Assembly (NCBI RefSeq): GCF_025854335.1
Contig: NZ_CP107716.1
Coordinates: 3,279,001-3,343,000, forward strand
Reading direction: 5' to 3'
Source of the DNA: Pelagibacterium flavum
GTDB taxonomy: Bacteria; Pseudomonadota; Alphaproteobacteria; Rhizobiales; Devosiaceae
DNA: 64,000 nucleotides
A program made the position numbers and the translations under genes. Positions 17,511-24,715 of the stretch are shown here, in pieces. The notes under the pieces are model-generated. The model made no database searches and was not told the origin of the DNA. It worked only from the letters and a program-made list of their open reading frames with translations. Within the stretch, counting starts at the first letter, position 1; each line of letters opens with the position of its first letter.

Positions 17511-18323
17511 ATGCACGAACGCGAACGCCACAAGGTCATTCTGTCCGCCGTTCAGGCGCGACCGGTCGCGACCGTTTCCGATCTTGTCGATCTTACCGAA
17601 ACCTCGGAAGCCACGATCCGTCGGGACATTGCCGCGCTGCATGTGCAGGGCAAGCTGCGGCGGGTGCGCGGGGGCGCCGAGGCGATCAACCCGCCGACCC
17701 AATCGGGACTGGTCGGGCGGCCGTTCAGCGTCAATGAATCGATCAACGTTCCGCTCAAGCGAGCCATCGCCAAAGCGGCGGTCGATCTGTGCTCGGACGG
17801 GGACTCGATCATCATCAATGGCGGGACGACCACCTATCAGATGGTGTTCCACCTGATCGCGCGGCGGCTGCAGGTCTTTACCAATTCGTTCCCGATTGCC
17901 AGCCACCTGCTGACCCATTCGAAAAACAGCGTGGTGGTGCCCGGCGGCACGATATATCGCGAGCAGAACATCATCCTTTCGCCCTTTGAAAGCGATGTGA
18001 CGCGGCATTTTTATGCGCGCCGCATGTTCATGGGCGCCCAGGGACTGGGGCGGCACGGGCTGACCGAGGCCGACCCCTTGCTCATCCAGGCGGAAATGAA
18101 ACTCCTGGGACAGGCCGACGAACTTGTCGTTCTCGCCGACTCCACGAAATTCCGCCAGCGCTCGAGCCTTATCCTGTGTCCGCTCGAACGCATCTCAACA
18201 ATCATCACGGACCGCGGCATTCGCGACGAAGATCGTCAAATGCTCGAGGATCACGGCATCACACTCATCATTGCCGATGCCGGTGAGCGGTCGAACACGG
18301 AGGAAGCTTCGTCGGTCGCATAG
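17511..18323 (+). CDS. rhaR: DeoR-family rhamnose operon regulator
   Basis: A 270-residue repressor-type regulator. The N-terminal winged HTH includes 'RERHKVILSAVQARPVATVS', 'TSEATIRRDIAAL' and the wing KLRRVRGGAEAI. The C-terminal sugar-phosphate sensor domain shows 'NGGTTTYQMVFHL' and 'VVPGGTIYREQNIIL'. In rhizobia the rhamnose loci use a DeoR-type RhaR, unlike the AraC-type RhaR/RhaS of E. coli. ATG 17511 follows GGGAGGAGATGG; the open frame extends back to 17460. rhaS follows 42 bases downstream, so it is probably autoregulated as part of rhaRSTPQK. Confidence 0.9.
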   Translation: MHERERHKVILSAVQARPVATVSDLVDLTETSEATIRRDIAALHVQGKLRRVRGGAEAINPPTQSGLVGRPFSVNESINVPLKRAIAKAAVDLCSDGDSIIINGGTTTYQMVFHLIARRLQVFTNSFPIASHLLTHSKNSVVVPGGTIYREQNIILSPFESDVTRHFYARRMFMGAQGLGRHGLTEADPLLIQAEMKLLGQADELVVLADSTKFRQRSSLILCPLERISTIITDRGIRDEDRQMLEDHGITLIIADAGERSNTEEASSVA

Positions 18324-18365
18324 GGGCCGGTGTCGATAAACAACCAAAGCTCCAGGGAGGACTTC

Positions 18366-19361
18366 ATGAGCTTGATCAAAACCCTACTGACATCCACGGT
18401 CATTGCTGCATCCATGATGACAGTGACGGCGCCCGCCCAGGCCCAGACCCGCATTGCGGTGCTGGTCAAATCGCTGGGCAACGGCTTTTTCGAGGCCGCA
18501 GCACGCGGCGCAGAAGAAGCGGCAGAGGAAATCGGCGATGTCGAGATCATCTATACCGGGCCGACCGAGCCGACGGCCGAGGCCCAGATCGAAGTCATCA
18601 ACACGCTGATCGCACAGCAGGTCGATGCCATCGCCATCTCGGCCAACGACCCCGACGCCGTGGTTCCCGCGCTGCAGCGCGCAATGGAACGCGGCATCAC
18701 GGTGGTTTCCTGGGATTCCGGTGTTGCGGAAGCCGGGCGTGAAATGCATCTCAACCCGTCCTCGAATGCGCTGATCGGTGACACGATCATCCGTCTGGCC
18801 GCCGACCACCTTCCCGACGGCGGACAGGTTGCCATTCTTTCGGCCACCGCAACGGCCACCAACCAGAACATCTGGATCGAGGAGGCCCAGGCGGTTCTTC
18901 CGAACTATGAGGGGATCGAACTGGTCGACATCGTTTATGGCGACGACCTTTCGGACAAATCCTACCGCGAGGCCCAGGGCCTGATGCAGTCCTATCCCGA
19001 ACTCGACGCCATTATTGCGCCGACCACGGTGGGCATCGTTGCAGCCGCCCAGGCGGTGACCGATGCGGGCAAGATCGGCGAGATCAATGTGACCGGCCTG
19101 GCCCTGCCCTCGGAAATGGCGGGCCATATCGAGTCCGGCGCTTCGAAATCCTTTGCGATCTGGAATCCCATCGATCTGGGCTATTCGATCACCCATATCG
19201 CCCATGCCCTGGCAACGGACGCGGCGACCGCCGAGCCCGGCGCGACCATCGGCATCGGCCGGGTGGGCGAGGTGACAATCGGCGACAATGGCGAAGCCGC
19301 CATGTCCGAGCCGTTCACCTACGACGCCTCCAATATCGATGAGTACAAGGACATCTTCTAG
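18366..19361 (+). CDS. rhaS: Rhamnose ABC transporter, substrate-binding protein
   Basis: A 331-residue periplasmic sugar-binding protein of the RbsB type. The signal peptide is residues 1-26 (cleavage after AQA-Q). The family 4 peripla-binding fold begins 'RIAVLVKSLGNGFFEAAARG' and continues with 'YTGPTEPTAEAQIEVINTLI', 'VDAIAISANDPDAVVPALQR' and 'ITVVSWDSGV', the last contributing hinge and ligand contacts. GGGAGG precedes ATG 18366. It is the second gene of the rhamnose uptake operon and is followed by a strong stem-loop that separates it from the ATPase gene. Confidence 0.93.
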   Translation: MSLIKTLLTSTVIAASMMTVTAPAQAQTRIAVLVKSLGNGFFEAAARGAEEAAEEIGDVEIIYTGPTEPTAEAQIEVINTLIAQQVDAIAISANDPDAVVPALQRAMERGITVVSWDSGVAEAGREMHLNPSSNALIGDTIIRLAADHLPDGGQVAILSATATATNQNIWIEEAQAVLPNYEGIELVDIVYGDDLSDKSYREAQGLMQSYPELDAIIAPTTVGIVAAAQAVTDAGKIGEINVTGLALPSEMAGHIESGASKSFAIWNPIDLGYSITHIAHALATDAATAEPGATIGIGRVGEVTIGDNGEAAMSEPFTYDASNIDEYKDIF

Positions 19362-19372
19362 TCCATGCTGGA

Positions 19373-19402
19373 GGGACCCGGCGGCCGATGCTGCCGGGTC
19401 CC
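19373..19402 (+). other. Stem-loop between rhaS and rhaT
   Basis: A perfect 10-bp stem, GGGACCCGGC (19373-19382) pairing with GCCGGGTCCC (19393-19402), around a 10-base loop, followed by CCTGTCTTTTCC. It lies 12 bases after the rhaS stop. Such hairpins after a binding-protein gene commonly stabilise that part of the mRNA or cause partial termination, giving more binding protein than ATPase and permease (inference). Confidence 0.7.
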
Positions 19403-19439
19403 CCTGTCTTTTCCGATCCGATTACAAAGGTCCGCGACG

Positions 19440-20975
19440 ATGGCCGCCGCACTATCTGCCACCGCGCCGCACACAGATGCGGATGCCCCTGTGTTACGCC
19501 TTTCGGGCATTTCCAAATCGTTCCCCGGCGTCAAGGCGCTGGATGGCATTTCGCTCGAGCTTTATCCCGGACAGGTCACGGCGCTTATCGGAGAGAACGG
19601 GGCGGGAAAATCGACGCTGGTCAAGATCATGACCGGCATTTATCAGCCCGATGCGGGCACGATCGAATTGGGCGGCCAAGAGATCAATTTCGGTTCGGCG
19701 CATAGCGCGCTCGATCATGGCATTACGGCCATTCATCAGGAAACGGTTTTATTTGACGAGCTCTCGGTCGCAGAGAACATTTTCCTGGGCCATGCTCCGC
19801 GCACCCGTTTGGGCTTTGTCGACTGGAAAACATTGCGGGCAGAAGCCGCCGATATCCTGAAATCGATGGGAGCGCCCATCGAGCCATCGGCCCGGCTCAA
19901 GGATCTCTCGATTGCCAGCAAGCATCTGGTCGCCGTGGCGCGGGCCATGTCGATCGAAGCGCAGATCGTCATCATGGACGAGCCGACCGCGGCGCTGTCG
20001 CACAAGGAAATCGAGGAATTGTTCGTTCTGATCGACCTGCTCAGGCAGGACGGCAAGGCGATCTTGTTCATCTCACACAAATTTCACGAAATCTTCCGCA
20101 TTGCCGACCGCTACACGGTGTTCCGCGACGGGCAGATGATCGGCGCGGGCAAGATGGAAGACACCGACCAGCGCGAACTGGTCAGGATGATGGTGGGCCG
20201 CTCGGTCGATCAGGCTTTTCCCAAGCAAGACGTGGCTATCGGAGAAACCGTTCTCGCGGTCGACAATCTCTGCCATCCCACCGAGTTCGACTCCATCAGC
20301 TTTGAGCTCAGGAAAGGGGAAATCCTCGGCTTTTACGGGCTGGTGGGCGCCGGGCGCTCGGAACTGATGCAGGCTCTTTTCGGCGCGACTGCCCCTTCAT
20401 CGGGGCGGGTGACGCTCAATGGCGCACCGGCACTTGCAAAGTCGGAAGCGGATGCCATCGAAAAGGGCATCGTCTATGTTCCCGAAGAGCGCGGGCGGCA
20501 GGGCGCGGTGATCGGGCTGCCGATTTTCCAGAACATTTCCCTTCCTTCGCTCAAGAAAACGTCCCGCCAGGGGTTTCTCGACCTCGCAGCCGAGTTCGCG
20601 CTCGCCCGGCAATATGCCGAAAAGCTCGATCTGCGCGCGGCATCGCTCAGCCAGGACGTCGGCACGCTTTCGGGCGGCAACCAGCAAAAGGTGGTGATCG
20701 CCAAATGGCTGGCCACCCAGCCCAAGGTCATCATTCTCGACGAACCCACCAAGGGCATCGACATCGGCTCGAAAGCGGCAGTGCATGCCTTCATGAGCGC
20801 GTTGGCCGCAGAGGGGTTGTCGGTGATCATGGTGTCTTCGGAGCTGCCCGAGATCATGGGCATGTCGGACAGGGTGATCGTCATGCGCGAGGGCCTTATT
20901 GCCGGGGAATTCGCGCGCGACGCGCTCGATGCGGAAACACTGGTGCGGACCGCAGCCGGAATTGAGGATCACTGA
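19440..20975 (+). CDS. rhaT: Rhamnose ABC transporter, ATP-binding protein
   Basis: A 511-residue tandem sugar-type ABC ATPase (RbsA/AraG class). The first domain has Walker A GENGAGKST at 51-59 and Walker B-like 'IVIMDEPTAALSHKEIEELF'. The second domain has a degenerate P-loop GLVGAGRSEL near 300, the signature LSGGNQQKVVIAKWL and Walker B VIILDEPTKGIDIGSKA. One fully canonical and one degenerate site is typical of this class. ATG 19440 is preceded by AAAGG. It energises the RhaP/RhaQ permease pair. The name follows rhizobial usage and is unrelated to the E. coli RhaT symporter. Confidence 0.93.
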   Translation: MAAALSATAPHTDADAPVLRLSGISKSFPGVKALDGISLELYPGQVTALIGENGAGKSTLVKIMTGIYQPDAGTIELGGQEINFGSAHSALDHGITAIHQETVLFDELSVAENIFLGHAPRTRLGFVDWKTLRAEAADILKSMGAPIEPSARLKDLSIASKHLVAVARAMSIEAQIVIMDEPTAALSHKEIEELFVLIDLLRQDGKAILFISHKFHEIFRIADRYTVFRDGQMIGAGKMEDTDQRELVRMMVGRSVDQAFPKQDVAIGETVLAVDNLCHPTEFDSISFELRKGEILGFYGLVGAGRSELMQALFGATAPSSGRVTLNGAPALAKSEADAIEKGIVYVPEERGRQGAVIGLPIFQNISLPSLKKTSRQGFLDLAAEFALARQYAEKLDLRAASLSQDVGTLSGGNQQKVVIAKWLATQPKVIILDEPTKGIDIGSKAAVHAFMSALAAEGLSVIMVSSELPEIMGMSDRVIVMREGLIAGEFARDALDAETLVRTAAGIEDH

Positions 20976-20977
20976 AT

Positions 20978-21958
20978 TTGGCCTATGTACTCAAACATCG
21001 CGAATTCATTCTCTTGGGCGCCATCGCGGTGCTGATCGCCCTGATCACCGTGCGGTTTCCCGGCTTTATCGCCCCGGTTAATCTGGTGCGGGTGTTTGAC
21101 GACACCTCCATCCTGATCATCCTGGCGCTGGGGCAGATGGTGGTGATCCTTACCCGCTGCATCGATCTTTCGATTGCCGCCAATCTGGCGCTGTGCGGGA
21201 TGATCGTGGCCATGCTCAACATGATTTTTCCCGACCTGCCGGTGCCAGCGCTGATTGCCATCGGCATCATGGCAGGCGCAGCGCTGGGCGCGTTCAACGG
21301 CATTTTGGTGTGGAAACTCGACATGCCCTCGATCGTCGTGACACTGGGCACCATGACCATCTTTCGGGGTTCGATCTTCCTTCTTTCCTCGGGCCAATGG
21401 GTCAACGCGCACCAGATGTCTGAAGCCTTCAAGGCCTTTCCGCGCGCAACGCTCATAGGCATGCCGGTATTTTCCTGGTTCGCCATTGCCGTGATTGCCG
21501 TGTTTTTCGTGCTCATGACCCGCACGCCGCTGGGCCGCGCGCTTTATGCCGTGGGGGTCAATCCCACCGCGTCGGTCTATGCCGGCATCGATGTGGGCCG
21601 CAGCCGGTTTTTTGCGTTCGTCATATCGGGCATGGTTGCCGGCCTGGCCGGGTATCTTTGGGTGGCGCGCTATGCGGTCGCCTATACCGATATCGCCGGA
21701 GGGTTCGAGCTCGAGGTGGTTGCGGCCTGTGTGATCGGGGGCATTTCGATTGCCGGTGGCATCGGCACCGTGGGTGGTGCGGTGCTCGGGGCGCTGTTTT
21801 TGGGCGTGGTCAAGAACGCCCTTCCGGTGATCGGGGTTTCACCGTTCGCCCAGATGGCCATTTCGGGCGCCGTCATCATCATTGCCGTCATCTTCAACGC
21901 CCGCGCCGAACGCAAGAAGGGCCGGATCATCCTGCGCAAAGCCGAGGCCCATTCATGA
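20978..21958 (+). CDS. rhaP: Rhamnose ABC transporter, permease subunit
   Basis: A 326-residue inner-membrane permease of the RbsC type with 8-10 hydrophobic segments. The signature 'GGFELEVVAACVIGGISIAG' near residue 245 is the conserved cytoplasmic coupling region of this family. The start is TTG 20978, two bases after the rhaT stop, with GAGG about 10 bases upstream and no in-frame ATG nearby. The stop overlaps the rhaQ start (ATGA), so the two permease genes are translationally coupled. Confidence 0.9.
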   Translation: MAYVLKHREFILLGAIAVLIALITVRFPGFIAPVNLVRVFDDTSILIILALGQMVVILTRCIDLSIAANLALCGMIVAMLNMIFPDLPVPALIAIGIMAGAALGAFNGILVWKLDMPSIVVTLGTMTIFRGSIFLLSSGQWVNAHQMSEAFKAFPRATLIGMPVFSWFAIAVIAVFFVLMTRTPLGRALYAVGVNPTASVYAGIDVGRSRFFAFVISGMVAGLAGYLWVARYAVAYTDIAGGFELEVVAACVIGGISIAGGIGTVGGAVLGALFLGVVKNALPVIGVSPFAQMAISGAVIIIAVIFNARAERKKGRIILRKAEAHS

Positions 21959-22962
21959 GCACCTCCGCCCCCTCCCCCCGTTCCATCCCCGACCGGCTCG
22001 ACAGCCCGCTTCTGAGTGCGCTCAAAAGCTGGGAATTTCTGTTGCTGCTCGTTGCCGTGGCCATCTTTGTCTTCAACAGCTTTGCGACGCCCTATTTTCT
22101 TTCGCCCTGGAGCCTTTCGGACGCCACGTTCAACTTCACCGAACGCGGCATCATCGCCCTCGCCATGGCGATGGTGATCATTTCGGGCGAGATCGACCTT
22201 TCGGTTGCCGGCATTCTGGCCCTTGCCTCGACGGCGATGGGCGCCGCCGCTCAGGTCGGGGCCGGTGTGCCCGAACTCGTGGTGATCGGGCTTGGCGTGG
22301 GCGTTTTGTGCGGCATGTTCAATGGCATATTGGTGGCCGGGCTCAAGCTGCCCTCGATCGTGGTCACCATTGGCACGATGAGCCTGTTCCGCGGCATCGC
22401 CTATATCGTTTTGGGCGATCAGGCCTATACCGGCTATCCCGCCGGTTTTTCGTTTTTCGGACAGGGCTATGTCTATTGGGTCATCTCGTTCGAGATCGTC
22501 CTGTTCCTGATCATGGCCGTCATCTTCTACGTGCTGCTGCACCGCACCAGTTTCGGGCGCTCGGTCTATGCCATCGGCAACAACAATCTCGCCGCCCGGT
22601 TCTCGGGAATCCGCGTGCAGCGGGTCAAGTTCATCCTTTTCATGCTCACGGGCGCCATGGCCGGGCTCGCCGCGATCCTTTTGACCTCGCGGCTGGGATC
22701 GACGCGTCCCTCGATCGCCTTTGCCTGGGAGCTTGAGGTTGTGACCATCGCGGTGCTTGGCGGCATCTCGATCCTGGGTGGAGCGGGAAGCATATTGGGC
22801 GTGGTGATTGCCGGGTTCGTGATGGGGCTGGTGACCTTCGGGCTAGGGCTGCTGAACGTTCCGGGGATCGTGATGTCGATTTTCACCGGCGCCATGCTGA
22901 TCATCGTCATCGCGATGCCAATCGTCATCGGTCGGATCCGCAACAGGCTCGCGCGTCCATGA
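21955..22962 (+). CDS. rhaQ: Rhamnose ABC transporter, second permease subunit
   Basis: A 335-residue RbsC-type permease that probably forms a heterodimer with RhaP. It has multiple membrane helices and the family signature 'FAWELEVVTIAVLGGISILG' near residue 260. The N-terminal 20 residues are Pro/Ser-rich. ATG 21955 overlaps the rhaP stop by four bases (ATGA), and the rhaQ stop overlaps the rhaK start in the same way. The long open frame upstream is only overlap with rhaP. Confidence 0.9.
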   Translation: MSTSAPSPRSIPDRLDSPLLSALKSWEFLLLLVAVAIFVFNSFATPYFLSPWSLSDATFNFTERGIIALAMAMVIISGEIDLSVAGILALASTAMGAAAQVGAGVPELVVIGLGVGVLCGMFNGILVAGLKLPSIVVTIGTMSLFRGIAYIVLGDQAYTGYPAGFSFFGQGYVYWVISFEIVLFLIMAVIFYVLLHRTSFGRSVYAIGNNNLAARFSGIRVQRVKFILFMLTGAMAGLAAILLTSRLGSTRPSIAFAWELEVVTIAVLGGISILGGAGSILGVVIAGFVMGLVTFGLGLLNVPGIVMSIFTGAMLIIVIAMPIVIGRIRNRLARP

Positions 22963-24347
22963 GCCATGTCGGCGTCATCGATATCGGCAAGACCAACGCC
23001 AAGTTTGCCGTGGTCGATACCGAAACGCTGCGCGAAATCGCTGTCCGTACACGTCCCAATACCGTCATTGAGAGCCCGCCCTATCCGCACTTCGATATCG
23101 AGGGCATATGGGATTTTCTGAAATCGGCGATAGCCGAGTTCAATGCCCGATACCGATTGAGCGCGCTGACGATCACCACCCATGGCGCGACGGCGGCGCT
23201 TGTCGACGAGGCGGGGGAGCTGACGCTGCCGGTTCTCGATTATGAGCATGACGGGCCGGACGGCGACCGCGGAGATTATGACGTTATCGCGCCACCATTT
23301 GCCGAAACGCTTACCCCCAGGCTGCCGGCGGGGCTCAATCTGGGGGCCCAGCTTTTCCATTTGCAGCGCCATTGGCCACAGGCCGTTGCGCGCACGTCCG
23401 CCATTTTGACCTATCCGCAATATTGGGCTCATCGCCTGACGGGCGCGGCCGCATCGGAACTGACCTCGCTGGGCTGCCACACGGGATTGTGGGATTTTGA
23501 GCGCGGCGATTTTTCCTCGCTGGTCGATGCCATGGGCATCCGCGACAAGTTCCCGCCCCTTCGGTCGGCATTTGACGTGCTGGGCACTGTCAGGCCGGTT
23601 TTGGCAAAAGAGCTGGGGCTGGGCGACGAGGTGCCGATCCATTGCGGCATTCACGATTCCAACGCTTCGCTGCTGCCTCATGTGCTGACGACCCAACCGC
23701 CTTTCGCCGTCGTCTCCACGGGCACCTGGGTTGTGGTATGCGCGCCCGGCGGGGCGCTCGACGGGCTCGATGAAACGCGCGATTGCCTTGCCAATATCGA
23801 TGCGCTGGGACGGACGGTGCCATCGGCGCGATTCATGGGCGGGCGGGAGTTTTCGCTGCTGACGGGCGGGGAAATCTGCGAGCCCGAAGATGCGGTGACC
23901 GAGCGGGTCCTGCGCGATCGGATCGTGCTGCTGCCGTCCGTGCAGACCGGGTCGGGGCCGTTTCCGCAAAGCATTGCACGCTGGAGCCTGCCGTCCGATG
24001 ACCTCGATGCGGCGACACGCCATTGTGTCGTCTCGTTCTATCTCGCCCTGATGACGGCGGAATGCCTCGCGCTGGCCGGCGCCAGAGGTCCGGTGATCGT
24101 CGAGGGGCCTTTTGGGCGCAACCGGTCCTATCTCGACATGCTGGGAGCGGCGACCGGTCGCCCGGTCATCGCCAATGCCGGCAACGCGACCGGCACCAGC
24201 ATTGGCGCCGCCCTTCTGACGCTAGGGCCGCAGGCGCGGCCAAATCTCGATTACACCGCCCTGCCCCCGGCCGCCAATGCGGGCCAGATGGCGCTCTACG
24301 CCAAGGCCTGGCGGCAGGCGGTGGACCACCCTTTCGCCCCTATCTGA
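22959..24347 (+). CDS. rhaK: L-rhamnulokinase (RhaK, FGGY family)
   Basis: A 462-residue sugar kinase of the FGGY family that phosphorylates L-rhamnulose. The phosphate-1 motif is 'GVIDIGKTNAKFAVVDTETL' at residues 5-24. 'THGATAALVDEAGELTLPVL' follows in the first lobe, and 'HCGIHDSNASLLPHVL' and 'STGTWVVVCAPGG' lie mid-protein, near the second phosphate site. In Rhizobium leguminosarum RhaK is also needed for uptake by the RhaSTPQ transporter, so its coupling to rhaQ (ATGA overlap) fits. Its tail overlaps by eight bases the tail of the converging small membrane protein gene. Confidence 0.92.
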   Translation: MSHVGVIDIGKTNAKFAVVDTETLREIAVRTRPNTVIESPPYPHFDIEGIWDFLKSAIAEFNARYRLSALTITTHGATAALVDEAGELTLPVLDYEHDGPDGDRGDYDVIAPPFAETLTPRLPAGLNLGAQLFHLQRHWPQAVARTSAILTYPQYWAHRLTGAAASELTSLGCHTGLWDFERGDFSSLVDAMGIRDKFPPLRSAFDVLGTVRPVLAKELGLGDEVPIHCGIHDSNASLLPHVLTTQPPFAVVSTGTWVVVCAPGGALDGLDETRDCLANIDALGRTVPSARFMGGREFSLLTGGEICEPEDAVTERVLRDRIVLLPSVQTGSGPFPQSIARWSLPSDDLDAATRHCVVSFYLALMTAECLALAGARGPVIVEGPFGRNRSYLDMLGAATGRPVIANAGNATGTSIGAALLTLGPQARPNLDYTALPPAANAGQMALYAKAWRQAVDHPFAPI

Positions 24348-24711
24348 GCGCCCCGCACGCGGGCAGCATGAGGGTGCCGATCCCAGCATAGGCGATCGCC
24401 AAAAGCGATAGTGCCGAGAGGGCCCGCATCACGAAAGCCAGAAAATTCCACTGTTCGCTTTCGGCACGCGTGCCGGTAAAAAGCGCATAGGTCGGCGCTG
24501 TCCAGACAATGCCAGCACAGCAGGCGAGGCCGGCCAGCACGCTGACGGCCAGAACCCAGGCGCTGACGATGCCCTGATCGACACTGCCTAAGGCGCACAG
24601 AGCCGATTGACCGCCATACATGGCGGTCAGCTGGAGCGCCCAGCAGATCGGGCCGAATATCAGAAATAACAGCGTGGCGACCATACGCCGGGATGAGGAT
24701 ACGTCACTCAT
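24340..24711 (-). CDS. Four-helix membrane protein, last gene of the oxidase operon
   Basis: A 123-residue membrane protein with four hydrophobic segments (about 10-30, 42-65, 78-98 and 103-120). I do not recognise a named family. The start is ATG 24711, four bases after the coxA-C stop, with GGATAGGG overlapping that stop, so it is coupled to the oxidase operon. It may be an accessory or subunit IV-like component (inference). Two Cys (CCAG) in helix 2 could bind metal, but there is no recognisable site. Confidence 0.65.
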   Translation of the reverse strand: MSDVSSSRRMVATLLFLIFGPICWALQLTAMYGGQSALCALGSVDQGIVSAWVLAVSVLAGLACCAGIVWTAPTYALFTGTRAESEQWNFLAFVMRALSALSLLAIAYAGIGTLMLPACGALR

Positions 24712-24715
24712 GGCC

